Below, one piece after another: positions 45,154 to 57,053 of a stretch of DNA of 64,000 nucleotides. Where the stretch lies: contig JFHB01000067.1 of NCBI GenBank assembly GCA_000729835.1, positions 1-64,000 on the forward strand, in the 5' to 3' direction. Made by a program: the position numbers and the translations under genes. The first letter of the stretch is position 1. Every line of letters starts with the position of its first letter. The notes beneath the pieces were generated by a model, which worked only from the letters and a program-made list of their open reading frames with translations, searched no databases and was not told the DNA's origin. The DNA is from Atkinsonella hypoxylon (lineage: Eukaryota; Ascomycota; Sordariomycetes; Hypocreales; Clavicipitaceae).

Positions 45154-46089
45154 GTTGGGATGGAGACAAAGTGTTGCGATGAATGATCTCAACGATTCGA
45201 CGTAGCGACGCTTAGGAGGGTAGAGCGGGAGAAGAATGTCGAGCTCGAAAGGTGGCCGGGGAAAAAAAAGGAGGAAGAGCTAAGAAGAAGCGACGAATCG
45301 CCACCCGGGCAGCCGATTTTTTCGAGAGCAACAATGAAGGAGGGTCGGGCTTGAAGATGAGGTAAAGGATAGAGAAAAAGAATGGAAGAAAATGAAACTG
45401 AGGATCGCTATGTCAGGCAGGGAAGTAGTAGATCTTTGATTTCGAACACTGCAGCTGGCAGGCAGCTGCTGAGGACATCTTGCCACTTACATGCCAGCTG
45501 CCACTACACGTACAGTCATGGAGCACTGGCCATTCCTTTATCACAATCTCTGACCCCTTTGACTGAGGCCGTTATGAGCCAGACGCAGGTGGAATGCCAG
45601 TAGACACTACCTAACGAAAGTAGTGCTGATAACCGCAGGGTGACCGAATGGCATAACATTCTGCTCGGAGGAACTCAAGATTTGTACGCCGCATAGGTCG
45701 GTGTCTCCTAGCCATGAACGATCCAAAAGACATCTTCATTCTAGTATTACACTGGATTGAAAAGAGGTCCGCCAAAAAGACACAGCTAGTGCTGTTTTGA
45801 CAGAGAATAATAGAATATTTTGTTCATTGTGACTCGATTGAGCACGCAGTCACTTCCCAAGTCAGCCAAAGAACCCCAGTCGCTATACTCGAAAATCACC
45901 CACGCAACGCCTAGGTTTATTCCCAACCCATCATCCAGATCCGCCGAAGAGATAAAACTTAAGGCATTGCCTCAGAGGTCGAGTCTTTCCGCATGCAGAA
46001 GGCTTTAGTGTACAATAAAACGGCATGTTGATCACGGCCGTTCGAGGAGGGGTAGTCGTACGAGAGAAAATAGAAGTGTGCCTTCCCGG
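45154..46089. other. intergenic, GT15 promoter and HIR1 3' flank
   Basis: About 0.9 kb. The CT-rich run at 45240-45400 (purine-rich on the plus strand) is a likely GT15 leader. No additional gene is supported. Confidence 0.5.
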
Positions 46090-49000
46090 CTATGTCTCCA
46101 CTTCCATTGTGTCAACGTCAATTGATCCGTCTTCTAGGTTGAGATCGAGTACTCTGGCATATTGTGACGTGAGACGTTGCAGCTCGCGATATTTTCCTGC
46201 GACGAATTAGCTCTAAATCGCTGCTGCGGAGATCACCACAATGAGCAAGTGGAAGTGCAGTAACTTACCCAGTATCAAAACCACACCCTTCAAAAGTTCT
46301 GTACGATTCCAGCCACAAATCTCGTCGGCAGTGCTGAACCAGCCTCGGCCATCACTATGACTAGATTTATTGTCTTGCAGGATTCCGCCCAATAAACTGT
46401 TCAATAATTCTTCGACCTTTGGTCTCGTGCCCTCTGCACCCAAACGCTTTGCATACATGAAAAGATACAGGCGGAACTCTTCTTTGGCTCCCAGTTGCAT
46501 AGCGCCCGCTATACGATTCTCCAAATGTGCAATGCTGATACTGCTTTCCAAGTCCTCTGCTTCCTTCCGCTGAATGACCGTTTTAATGATGCGTTGTAAT
46601 GCGTACGCACGGCCTTTGAGAAGGAATTCGTTCGTAGTGTGACGCTCGAGAAACGGTATGATGCCGGAAGATACGGTGACCGCTGAGTCCTGTTCCTTAT
46701 TCTCTGCAGTGCTCGGTCCAACGGCTGTTGATTGCAAGGCAGAGATGGACGAATCATTTGAATTCCAATACTGTGATCCAACTGCCCACCAAGCTTCACT
46801 GAGCCTTTGCCAGGTGTACATTTCTCGGGCATAATAGAAGCCATCACCGTTTGTCAACGTCACAATGATGTGGCCGGTCGTGTTGAGATGTGCAGAGGTA
46901 ACACCTGGACCGGGCGTTGCCGAATGTTGGGTCAAGGATGTAACAGCTACATCGAGAATTGGCCCCAACGAAACGGGAGGATGAGGCGATGATTGCGTTC
47001 TTAGGTTCCAGACATGAGCCAGCCCAACCGCCGTAATGCATAGTAGCCAATAATCCCGGCACTCAAGAATGACAGGCTGGGATTCAAGAATGATTGGATT
47101 CAGTGACCGTCTGCCAGCAGGAGTCCAGACATGGATTGATCCGTCTTCACAAGCTGCGCCCCAAAAGTTCTTATTCCCAGTAATTAATATCACAGCTCGA
47201 GGTAGAAACTCCTGCCAAAGTAGTTCCCCTTTCTTGGTAACCAAGACATGAGAGGGATCTCGAGGATTTGCGTCATTTTTTGCCTCCATGATGAGGACCT
47301 CGGCTGTTTTCGATGCCTCGTCAAGTGAACTATTATGCAATAGCAGGCCTTTATCCATGGATCTAACAATATGGGACCTTATGCGAGGCACAGCAAGCCT
47401 GACTTGCGCACAGGATATAGATGGATTGAGAACAGCTGGCCGCAGAAATTCGGGAGTCGGAACCACACCGTTTTGTATAGGGGCTAAAGCGGCGGGCTCA
47501 ACACCGTCCACCCCATTCGTCACAATCGGTGTAGGGCCAGTTGCCGCGCGTTTGGTTGTCGGTGCATCTTCCTCGTCTGCGTCTGCCATGGCGGACCGCC
47601 TCTTGTTACCGAGCAGCATGGAGGCAATACCACCCTTTGGCAGCCCGTCAAAAGGCTTGCTCAGATCCAACGTCGTTTGTGGCACATCATTTTGTGACGA
47701 TTTTGCAGTAGTAGATCCGACAAGTTGTGTTTGTGGTAGTGACGATTGGCCTGTTCCTGACGAGGAAACAAGTAGCGGTGCTACCCTTTTCTTACCATCC
47801 TTGCCGATTGTGACACGGGACTTGAGTTCTTTAACCCGCTCCGCAGACTTATCCTCGGTTTCGGCTTGTGGTTTTTCGGTCGCTTCGCCGTTCCCATTCG
47901 ATGTCGCCGACTTATCAGGCTTGGTGCCGTTTGGAGCTGGCGTGGATTCTCCAAGTGCGTCGGAAGGCAAGTCCCCCATCAACGCTCCCATCCTCGACTG
48001 AACAGCTTTCGACTCTCCCGCCTTGCTGTGAGTTTCAAGCAACAAGCCGTCCACATCTTCCGGTATGCCCATGCCTTTACGGGATGCACCATACTTCTGC
48101 AGTGCTTTGACGTTCTCTTCTGTTTGCGCAACCCATCCAAGTTCACCTTCGTCGAATTTGACGACGACAATACCCCCGTCCAAACTGGAGGCGAAGATAG
48201 TCTGCCCGTCCGGAGTCCAAGACAAGTCAGAGATGGATTTGCCACTTAGGTCTTGAAGAATAACCACTGGCCGTGATGTGTTGGTATTCCAAATACTCAA
48301 CGTTTTGTCTTGTCCAGCAGAGGCAATAACCGTCACCAATTGCCCCGCATCGACATCCCCGTTTGCAGCATCATCTGGCCTGACAGTATGGAACAATCTT
48401 GGAGAAAACATGCAGACTTCGGTCGGGGCTTCGTGTCCGATTAAGTTGATTTCGCTATCCCATCTTGTTCGTTCAATGATGGCAACAGAGCTGACAGGGC
48501 CATTAACAGCGTTGGCAGCAGCAATGTGATTTCCGTCGGGCGACCAAGAGCATCGGCGAAAGTATGTAGTCAGAGGCGAGCTTTTGAAGGGGGAACTAAT
48601 CGTAGTTTCGAGAACGAAGTTATTGACCATGTCGTGTTGGGTTGCGTTGGGGGCCGGAGGAGTGTATCGAAAAATTTTGATGGTTCGGTCGTCGCTCGCA
48701 GTCGCAAAGAATTTGTTTGCAGGGTCAAATGTAATGCCCTTGACGTGGCTCTGATGCGCCGGGATAGCTTTCAATTTCTCAAAGGTGTGGCCAGACCAGA
48801 CAACAACCTTGGAATCCAACCCAACGGATACCAGTAAGGATGAATCTGGCGACCACGCCAAGTCTTGTACATCGTTTTCGTGGCCTATGAGTCGCTTGTA
48901 CGTTTTCCAATTCTCCGCAGGCGGTGGTTCATTGTTTCCAAAGGTGACGGTCGGCGCACTCTTGTCAAAATGATAAACGCAGATAAGCTTGTCGTCGGCA

Positions 49001-49263
49001 CCGCTAGCCAGATATCGACCGTTTGGTGAGAATCGCACAGAATGAATGGTGCCCAAATGATGGCTCATGTGGCAGAGCTGACGAGGCTCTGAGTAGCTTG
49101 CATCTTTGGCATGATAAATAGCCTCGGTGGACCAGATTCGGACGTGTCCGTCGCCGCCAGCTGTCGCAAGGCGTTTGCCGTCAGGAGAAATGTGGCAGCT
49201 GTAGACCTCGAAATCTTTTTGCTCGCCGCTATGGCTCAGCCACGAGGGCTTGATGATGTGCAT
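46090..49263 (-). CDS. HIR1: HIR1/HIRA histone chaperone subunit
   Basis: Two exons (46269-49263 and 46090-46196, intron 72 bp) give 1033 aa, about the fungal Hir1 length. The start MHIIKPSWLSHSG is diagnostic. Seven WD40 repeats fill residues 1-380 (for example SCHISPDGKRLATAGGDGHV, HSVRFSPNGRYLASGADDKL, LAWSPDSSLLVSVGLDSKVV). After a Ser/Thr-rich linker, KELKSRVTIGKDGKKRVAPL (about 490-510) is the B-domain that binds the histone H3-H4 chaperone Asf1. The C-terminal HIRA domain (about 640-900) has LLWQEFLPRAVILITGNKNF and AACEDGSIHVW. The short last exon completes the helical tail with YRELQRLTSQYARVLD. The protein works in the nucleus with Hir2/Hir3 in replication-independent nucleosome assembly and histone gene repression. 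Confidence 0.95.
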
Positions 49264-50359
49264 GTCGAGGGCGCACGTCGCATGGGCTTTGCTTTTGCCA
49301 GCGGAGATGCTGCGAGGATGGGGTAGTTGATGGAGACGGTGATGGAGACGAAGCTATGGTTGACAGCTTGTCTGGTGTCTTGTACGAGGTTTAATGGGGA
49401 CAGCAGCTTTTCTGGTGGCAGTGACGCGGATGCATGGGCGCGGCGCGTTTCCGTGTTTCTGTTTCTGTGGAGGTTTGGTCCGTTTGGTCCAGCCCAGTCC
49501 CGGACCCATCACAAGCTTCATCACGAGCATTCATTCATTCATGGCTGGGGGGAGAAATGGGGAAATTCACCAGCCGATTCATAGACACGTTACTCAAGCT
49601 CATAGCCCGCCGCCTCCAAGCTGAAAGCTGATGCTTTGTTCTTGACGTGCATTCGCTACTGTTTGTGTGCATTTTTGCTATTACCTCCCTGCCCGCGCGA
49701 TCGCTCCACGGCTGCACTTGCCACGTTTCAGACAAAAAGGCAGCCTTTAAGACAGTTCACGAGAGATCATAACACCCCGGGAATAACTCGCGTCTCATGA
49801 GGTGCTTGGTTCACGCCCCTTTGTTGCGAGTTTGAGGAACTGCTGATCCCGTCTCGCGCAGGTCGCCATTATGGACTCCTCCAAATTGGCCTTCGTTTCG
49901 CAACTGCCACAAAGACACGACTGCGTTGCGTGAAATTACTCGAAAGGTACGTGATCATATTAATCGGATGTCGTCAAAATCGATGTCAAGTATAAAAAGC
50001 TCTGGTGTACGGATTTAGATAGCACATCCTATCATTTACCAATACTATCTTACGCCTACATCTTTGGCAGTTGAGTCGTCCCCAACACTTAATGTATTAA
50101 TTCATTATCCCATTATGCCCGCAATTAATAAGTGCAATGCCAAGCCTTCCTACAAGTCATCATGATTTCATATATATCATACAATATTACGTTTTTCTGT
50201 CAGCTTTTGCGCGCTCGATACCAAGCTCCTTGTCATATTCTTCCTCATCACAAAGCCGGGCACTTAGAGGAAACACAATTATCCCCCAGGTGCCTCAACT
50301 TGCAGTCTCCCAGCAGTATCACTCCGGTTCATTGGCATAGAGCCGCATTCCGGTCCATG
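49264..50359. promoter_or_regulatory. HIR1 upstream region and following intergenic DNA
   Basis: About 1.1 kb. Four TTTCTGTTTC/GTTTGGTCC-type short repeats near 49450-49495 and AT-rich DNA near 50025-50200. No gene supported. Confidence 0.4.
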
Positions 50360-51492
50360 CTACACCACAATTGGATCCATCAACATGGTATCTTCAAAAA
50401 ACGAGTGTTGGTCGGACTCCAACGAATGCAAGGATGAGCGCATCTGTGATATTGCAGAGAGGGGAGAAGGCTTCTTATATGTATGAAGCCAACCGTTAGA
50501 TGGGTTCTTGACATTAAGAAATGTTGAAGTCACTGCATCACTACAGTGTTCTGGTCCAACAGTTCTCGCTTTTAGAGCAGTGCTGGTTACAAGCCATTTT
50601 TCGGGCACCAAATTCGTCCGACGCCTAGCTCGGCATTCTTCGTCTCCAAAGTATTGCATCAACAAAGAGCTGCCTTAGAGTCTGCGCAAGTCTGTTTGTT
50701 GCAGTACCGGGTATTCGCACACGCAAGATGCGAGAAACAGGTTTCAAGGCAGGTTCATGTTCAATCCTTGTTGTGGTTATGTGGATAGAAATAGAGCAAA
50801 ATGAAAGATGTACTTCAGGCAATCAAGTTCATCCCGATGTTGGAGCACGTCGTTGGAAGCAATAAGCGACTGACCAGAAGAATGCCAGTCGAACTGCCAT
50901 TCAACTGAGGGCTCAGTACGTTGCGGTAACATTCTGAAAAAAAAAAAAGAATTAATTAAAAAAAATTGGGTATTTGCCGTCGTCTCTAATTGAAGGGGAA
51001 TGGAATTTTCTATAGAACAATGATCCATTTGGCAGAAAGGGGGATGCTGCCGATTTATACGAGAGACAGCCAATCTTTGCCGAAGAATTGATTGACGCTA
51101 GTCTTAATAAGTCTGTTAGAACTAGTTGTTGGTCGTGCCTTCCTGATATGTTGCATCCGATGGACGGGCGACAACAACAGCATGTCGCCAGGTCCCAAAT
51201 ACTCACAGATTTTCAAGATCTCATCCCAATTCATTCCATCCTATCGGCATGACGGAAGAGGTCCTGTTGACATTCCGCTGCAGACAGTGGTAGGTTTTCC
51301 TATGACAACATGGGCTCCATACCAATCACCCTTGCTCCTACATTGGGCAGGCAAGTAGTTCCGGTCGGTCCAGAGTCCTATATTGGCTTCACTTAGAAAT
51401 TCATGTTCAAATGTCAAGTGTTGCGCATTGACGGAAAGATCGTAATAACCAACGGCAGAGAGGGCAAAGCAGGGCCTTGTCGGCGCGGACAA
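50360..51492 (-). pseudogene. decayed or mis-spliced gene of unknown family
   Basis: Minus-strand frames read like protein but do not join cleanly. From 51492 a frame gives ALSAVGYYDLSVNAQHLTFE, LSEANIGLWTDRNYLPAQ and DWYGAHVVIGKPTTV. It stops at a single TAG (51241-51243) and continues in the same frame with MNWDEILKICEYLGPGDMLL to a TAA near 51055. Beyond a pyrimidine run ending CAG (near 50937) come SVEWQFDWHSSGQSL and then, in other frames, pieces to 50360 ending in MLMDPIVV. No ATG precedes the first block. The nonsense codon could be C-to-T decay of CAG. I do not recognise the family. A multi-exon gene with unusual introns is the alternative. Confidence 0.4.
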
Positions 51493-52104
51493 ATGATCGG
51501 TTAAGGGTTAGTCTATGCGTTGGTTTCGCGAAAGGAGTGGTGGTAATGGTGATGTGTCGTCAAAACTGCGACGAGGCCACGCCACGCTAAATGGTCGGTT
51601 AGACCCCCCTATATAACTACCGCGCAGGTATGGATGGACTAAGCCCTTTCAAAGCAAGTCCTCCATAGCAGACGCCGAGCCAATCAGAGCCGGGTTTGCC
51701 ACCCCTGCCTGCACTCTTGCTCGTCCACGCTCAAGGCATCAGCCTACATCCAACTGATCATTAAAAAGGCCATTTTTCTCGGCGAAAAGGATGCTTTACC
51801 GCGCCTTCTTGTTCATTATTACTCTTGGCGCTTGAGTTTCATACATTGCACTTCTGCCCGTCTTGGGTCGAATTTACGCCCAGCAGTATCATTGGCCTTC
51901 AAGAAGCAGTGACTTCAATCATCAACGAACACGCAAAGCTCCTGTGACATGAACTCGAAATTGCAGTCATCGGGCTGCGGGAAGTATGAACAACTTAGTC
52001 GCCACGCTTCAAGCCAATGTGATTATTGAGACGTTTCGGGAAACACCCCATCATCGCACACAACGGCGCGATATAAGCTGGCATCATCACTGTCCCCTTT
52101 GAAG
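51493..52104. promoter_or_regulatory. RAD26 upstream region
   Basis: 612 bp before the RAD26 start. It holds a TATATAA at about 51611 and a CT-rich stretch near 51770-51860. No other gene seen. Confidence 0.4.
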
Positions 52105-55100
52105 ATGCATTCCGACACTAAGCAGCGTACTGACGGTGCTCCTGGGACAATCCAGGAGTCTCTGGTTCAAACAGTGGTTTCGGCAGCTCAAGAAGCAGCG
52201 AACATGGATGGAAACAGCGGAAACCCAGAAATAGACCCAACAAGTATGACGGAAGAGGACGCCCTCAGGAACCTCAGCGGCGCCGTCAGATATCAGAATG
52301 ACCTGGAACGAGATATCACTATGCAAGCAAATGCGGCACTTATGGAAGCCGAAGACAAAAAGGATCAGAATCGTATTAACAAGCTAGACGCAACAAGAAG
52401 TAGACTTCAAGCACAGCTTGATAAAGAAAAGAGGAGACTGGAGCGGGTTGCAGGCAATCCATACCAATCTCGGAATATCAAGAAAGAAATTGCAAAGCTA
52501 GAAGAAGAAGTTTCACAAGTTTCCAAAGATATCACGGATTTTGAAACACGGATTGACAAGCGACATCAAGAGGACCTTTTGGAAAATGCCAGCCAACCCA
52601 AGTCGAAGAAACTTCCCGGTGAGAGCCACCGTGCCTATCTAATCAGAACTGGAAAAATCACCCCCTTCACCAAAATCGGCGGTCCCCGACCGCAAGGTAT
52701 AGAAGGTCAACTGGCCGACACAATATTGGAAGCAGAAGAGGAAGCAGCGGCAGAAGAGCTCGACCAGGATGACGAAGGTCCGACATCACACCAAGTTTTG
52801 CGACAACCAGGGTTTGATGACGACGGGAAGGATAATTACTCAAGAGCTAGTGCGACAAGCGAGTTCTCCTTGCGACCACGCAAAAGACAGCGTACAGTGC
52901 GAGAGCGCAGTCTGTCTGCGGACTTCGAACCCACTGCATCATCAGGGTCGGACACTGAAGATGCAGCCATCTGGCAACAGGGCAATGAGGAAGACTTGAT
53001 ACGTCAGGAACGTCGCAAGGCGAAGGCAAAGACCCGAGGTCAACAGCACGATGGTATCGACCTTAGCAAGCTAGATGACGGTGATGAGGCGCTCTATAAA
53101 CGACGATTGAGTGACTGGGTATCAAAACGAAGTCGGGCAAGGCGAGCACGACGAGAAGCAGCACAGAATAATGATGATATTGCTCAAGTGGATAGCGGAG
53201 ATGAGGATGAGTGGCTAAAGCCTTCACCGGACTATCCGGACCATCACATTGATGATAGCTTGAAGCTGCCTGGTGACATTTATCCCTCCCTATTTGGCTA
53301 TCAGAAAACCGGCGTGCAATGGCTTGCCGAACTGTATAAGCAGAGTGTGGGAGGCATTATTGGTGACGAGATGGGACTGGGAAAAACTGTGCAACTTATT
53401 GCCTTCATCGCTGCATTGCATCACAGTAAGAAGCTGAAACGACCAGTCATTGTTGTTGCTCCGGCTACATTGCTCAGACAATGGGTAACCGAGTTCCACC
53501 GCTGGTGGCCTCCCTTACGGGTCTCAATTCTACACTCCTCTGGCAGTGGCATGATGAACCCTACGATTGAGGACGAGTATGATCTCGATCACTACCAGCC
53601 AGTTGCCAACAAGTCACACAGCGCTGCGCGACGTATAGTGAAAGGGGTGGTCGAAAAGGGTCACGTCCTTGTGACTACTTACACTGGTTTACAGACTTAT
53701 GCCGAGGATTTATTGCCGGTGGAATGGGATTATGCCGTCCTTGACGAAGGGCATAAAATACGGAATCCAAACGCAGAAATAACGGTATCTTGCAAAGAGC
53801 TGAATACGCCCAATCGCGTTATTCTCTCAGGAACCCCTGTGCAAAACAACTTGACCGAGCTTTGGTCTTTATTTGACTTTGTGTATCCCATGCGACTAGG
53901 TACACTGGTTAATTTCCGGACTCAGTTTGAAATCCCTATACGTCAAGGTGGATATGCAAATGCATCAAATCTTCAAGTGATGACGGCAGAAAAATGTGCC
54001 GAAGCCCTTAAAGAGACGATCAGTGAACACCTCCTACAACGTCTCAAGGTCGACGTAGCGGCTGATTTGCCCGAGAAGACGGAACAAGTTCTGTTCTGTA
54101 AACTGACCGATGGTCAGCGGAAGGCGTATGAAGCATTTCTCGGCTCTGATGAGGTGTCAGCCATACTGAACAAACGACGTCAATCGCTTTACGGAATCGA
54201 TATATTGCGCAAGATATGTAATCATCCGGACTTGTTGGACAAGACCTTAAGCCGTAAGCCTGGATATCAATTCGGCAGCCCGAAGCTGTCAGCGAAATTA
54301 CAGCTTACCAAAGACCTGCTACAGAAAGTCATGATACCCAACGGTCATAAAACGCTGCTATTCTCCCAAGGTAAACTCATGCTCAATATTATTGAAATGT
54401 GCATGCGTGATTGCGGGATAAGCTACGTCCGGATGGATGGCGAGACTCCAATTGATCAGCGACAGCCAATGATTGATAGGTTCAATACTGACTCGACCAT
54501 TCATGTTTTTCTCATGACAACGCGAACGGGTGGCCTGGGTACAAACCTGACTGGTGCCGATCGAATTATCATCTTTGATCCGGATTGGAACCCGTCCACA
54601 GACTTGCAGGCTCGAGAAAGAGCATGGAGACTTGGACAGAACAAGCCAGTCAAGATTTATCGATTGATGACAGAAGGTACAATCGAGGAAAAGATATATC
54701 ACAGACAAATTTTCAAACAATTTATGACAAACAAAGTACTCAAAGACCCCAAACAGCGAAGTTCTTACGACTTGTCCGATTTATATGATTTATTTACCTA
54801 CAATGCCGGCGACGCGGCGGCAGCGCAGCGGAGCGAAGTGTTCAAAGGCGCCGAAGTCGAACTTTCGGGTAGAGACGTTGAAGATAATGCTTCTAAGACA
54901 ATTGCCACGACCGGTGGTACTGTTTTGGCAGACAAAGGGGACATTGAGAAGCAAGAATTACAAAAGATGAAAGTAGTGGCGGCCATGGAAGATTTTCAGG
55001 AAGACGCGTCCGTCCACGATGAGAGACGCATGTTGGAGGGTATCTTTTCGCGATCAGTCAATAGCGCCTATAATCATGAGCAGATTGTAAATGGACCTCA

Positions 55101-55596
55101 AAGAGCCACAGCTGATATGAGCGTTCTACGTCAAGAAGCCAACCAGGTCGCACGTCAAGCAGCTGCTCACCTGAGGCACGCGGCAGAAGAAGCCCGAAAT
55201 ATCCCGACCGGAACGGTGACATGGACAGGTGAAGTTGGCTCCGGCGGACGTCCTGGTGGTAGCAGACGCCGAGCAGGACCAAGCTCAGCTGGTATTATGA
55301 GCAACTTGGCAAACAGGCAAGGTTTGGATACTGGCGGTGGAAGCAGTTTGCGGCCTGGAACACCAACAATTGACAGAAACCTAAAGGCCAAGGACTTCAA
55401 GGTCATGATTAAGACGTTTATAAATAGACACGGAGGGCGAGTACCTAGCAAGATGCTGGTTGATCATTTCAACACTTACTGCCCAGGGAAGAAACAAAGT
55501 GATGAGTTCAAAATCGCATTGGACAGGGTCGCGGTCCTGAATAAGACTGGCGGTGCCGGGCGGGGCATGTGGACACTGAAATCAGGCATCGAATAA
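52105..55596 (+). CDS. RAD26: RAD26/CSB (ERCC6-type) SNF2 ATPase for transcription-coupled repair
   Basis: Single exon, 1163 aa from the ATG at 52105. The SNF2 ATPase core has motif I DEMGLGKT at residues 421-428, motif II DEGH at 547-550 (DEGH, not DEAH, is typical of CSB/Rad26), LSGTPVQNNLTELWSLFDF, and in the second lobe TRTGGLGTNLTGADRIIIFD with ERAWRLGQ. Before the core are an acidic, Arg/Lys-rich segment and a long coiled coil (about 95-165), matching the Rad26 N-terminus. The C-terminus ends in a folded segment (KDFKVMIKTFINRHGGRVPS) fitting the winged-helix end of CSB. The protein recognises RNA polymerase II stalled at DNA damage and pushes it forward to start nucleotide-excision repair in the nucleus. 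Confidence 0.95.
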   Translation: MHSDTKQRTDGAPGTIQESLVQTVVSAAQEAANMDGNSGNPEIDPTSMTEEDALRNLSGAVRYQNDLERDITMQANAALMEAEDKKDQNRINKLDATRSRLQAQLDKEKRRLERVAGNPYQSRNIKKEIAKLEEEVSQVSKDITDFETRIDKRHQEDLLENASQPKSKKLPGESHRAYLIRTGKITPFTKIGGPRPQGIEGQLADTILEAEEEAAAEELDQDDEGPTSHQVLRQPGFDDDGKDNYSRASATSEFSLRPRKRQRTVRERSLSADFEPTASSGSDTEDAAIWQQGNEEDLIRQERRKAKAKTRGQQHDGIDLSKLDDGDEALYKRRLSDWVSKRSRARRARREAAQNNDDIAQVDSGDEDEWLKPSPDYPDHHIDDSLKLPGDIYPSLFGYQKTGVQWLAELYKQSVGGIIGDEMGLGKTVQLIAFIAALHHSKKLKRPVIVVAPATLLRQWVTEFHRWWPPLRVSILHSSGSGMMNPTIEDEYDLDHYQPVANKSHSAARRIVKGVVEKGHVLVTTYTGLQTYAEDLLPVEWDYAVLDEGHKIRNPNAEITVSCKELNTPNRVILSGTPVQNNLTELWSLFDFVYPMRLGTLVNFRTQFEIPIRQGGYANASNLQVMTAEKCAEALKETISEHLLQRLKVDVAADLPEKTEQVLFCKLTDGQRKAYEAFLGSDEVSAILNKRRQSLYGIDILRKICNHPDLLDKTLSRKPGYQFGSPKLSAKLQLTKDLLQKVMIPNGHKTLLFSQGKLMLNIIEMCMRDCGISYVRMDGETPIDQRQPMIDRFNTDSTIHVFLMTTRTGGLGTNLTGADRIIIFDPDWNPSTDLQARERAWRLGQNKPVKIYRLMTEGTIEEKIYHRQIFKQFMTNKVLKDPKQRSSYDLSDLYDLFTYNAGDAAAAQRSEVFKGAEVELSGRDVEDNASKTIATTGGTVLADKGDIEKQELQKMKVVAAMEDFQEDASVHDERRMLEGIFSRSVNSAYNHEQIVNGPQRATADMSVLRQEANQVARQAAAHLRHAAEEARNIPTGTVTWTGEVGSGGRPGGSRRRAGPSSAGIMSNLANRQGLDTGGGSSLRPGTPTIDRNLKAKDFKVMIKTFINRHGGRVPSKMLVDHFNTYCPGKKQSDEFKIALDRVAVLNKTGGAGRGMWTLKSGIE

Positions 55597-55990
55597 TGCA
55601 GTCATCCATGGATCAGAACACTTTTTCGGCCTTCAACCGTGGAATACTTGTAAAAACAATATTGTTTCGGAGTAATAGATAATCACCTTCACCAGTTATA
55701 CCAGTGACCTAATCGGCTGTTTGCCAAAGCAGGTTATCCTTGAGAAGGCATTACACAATCACGATAATCAATACGTGTAATATCGGGACTTGTATACTGT
55801 TCTTAGGCCTGCTTCGGGCGGTGCATTCATATCCTTAGGTACCTCGCAGCTCGCCAAAAGACCCGCTAACCGGGTGTGACAGAGCACAGTAGAATGGAGA
55901 CCAGGCACTATGGCCGTTCTCCTCGTTTTTCTCGACGCCAAAGAGGAACCAGATAGCGAAACTCCAATCCCAAACTGGCCGCAACAGCGC
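55597..55990. other. convergent 3' intergenic region
   Basis: 394 bp between the RAD26 and RPS14 stops. Transcript ends only; no repeat or gene seen. Confidence 0.6.
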
Positions 55991-56721
55991 TCAGAGACGG
56001 CGACCACGGCGACCACCCTTTCTGCGAGTAGAGTCGGAGGGAGTAGGGGTGACATCCTCGATACGACCAATCTTCATGCCAGCACGGGCAAGGGCACGGA
56101 GAGCGGACTGGGCACCGGGTCCAGGGGTTTTGGTACCGTTGCCTATGAAAAAAAAAAGTTAGACTTCCTGCCTTTAAAGATCTCAACTACATAGCTGGGT
56201 ACTCTGGAATACCATACCTCCAGTAGCACGGATCTTGATGTGGAGGGCATTAATACCCAGCTCCTTGCAACGAGCGGCGACATCCTGAGCAGCCAACATG
56301 GCAGCGTAAGGGGAAGACTCGTCACGATCAGCCTTGACCTTCATACCACCAGTGACACGAGTGATGGTCTCACGACCACTATCATAAGCAAAATCAGTAT
56401 ACGAAATTGGTCCGTTTGTCGCAAAGGTCGAAAAGCTTAATTCAGTGCCCAAATAATTTCCGCTCCATTAGTATTAGTGGAAACGAACCTGAGATCGGTG
56501 ACGTGAACGAAGGTGTCGTTGAAAGAGGCGAAGATACGAGCAACGCCGAAGACGAGCTCGCCTGCACCACCATTGTCAGCATGGATTTTCCACAGCAAGC
56601 AGTCGCGCTCTCAGAAAGAGAGGTCAACTACAAAATAATGAGAAATTCAAACCATACCATCGCGGACGGAGGGGCCCAGAGAAATATTTTCCTTGGGGGC
56701 TGCAGTCTTCTTGGGAGGCAT
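55991..56721 (-). CDS. RPS14: 40S ribosomal protein S14 (uS11)
   Basis: Four exons (56658-56721, 56489-56561, 56218-56378, 55991-56142) with introns of 96, 110 and 75 bp give 149 aa, the expected size. The protein starts MPPKKTAAPKENISLGPSVR and continues DGELVFGVARIFASFNDTFV, HVTDLSGRETITRVTGGMKV, ALHIKIRATGGNGTKTPGPG and ends with the basic STRRKGGRRGRRL tail that contacts rRNA at the platform of the small subunit. All junctions are in phase, and the first two fall at DG and LSG. It is head-to-head with RPL7, so the two genes can share a promoter. Confidence 0.96.
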
Positions 56722-57053
56722 CGTGAATTGTGCGTTCGGTTGATTTCTCGACACTGGCGGTTGGAAATGAAGAGCCAAATCCTGGTCTTCGTGATAGCCA
56801 CCATGGTGGCGTGGACTGCGGGAAGCTTGAGGCGGTGGATCATGGCAGAAACTGCAAAGATTTTGTGTGGGCTGCGCGAAAACCCTACCCTAGCTGAAAT
56901 TTAGTATGGACGGGGGACGAAGTTTCTCCACTCGCTTTCAAGGAGAAAAAAAAAAAAAAGTCTACTGAATATTTTCGCTTCAACCTCACACTCGCTCTCC
57001 CTATCCACGCCAATACTGACCGACTCCCGCGGGTTCAACAGCCTTTCGCAAAA
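56722..57053. promoter_or_regulatory. bidirectional ribosomal-protein promoter with Homol-E-like box
   Basis: These 332 bp separate the start codons of RPS14 (minus) and RPL7 (plus). ACCCTACCCT at 56882-56891 is a perfect match to the Homol-E element known from S. pombe ribosomal protein promoters. A second element would be expected nearby, but no Homol-D (CAGTCACA) was found. An A13 tract at about 56946 lies on the RPL7 side. Confidence 0.65.

Noticed and set aside
47288..48001. 237-codon plus-strand frame opposite HIR1
   Set aside because: Serine-rich antisense of the HIR1 linker without any domain.
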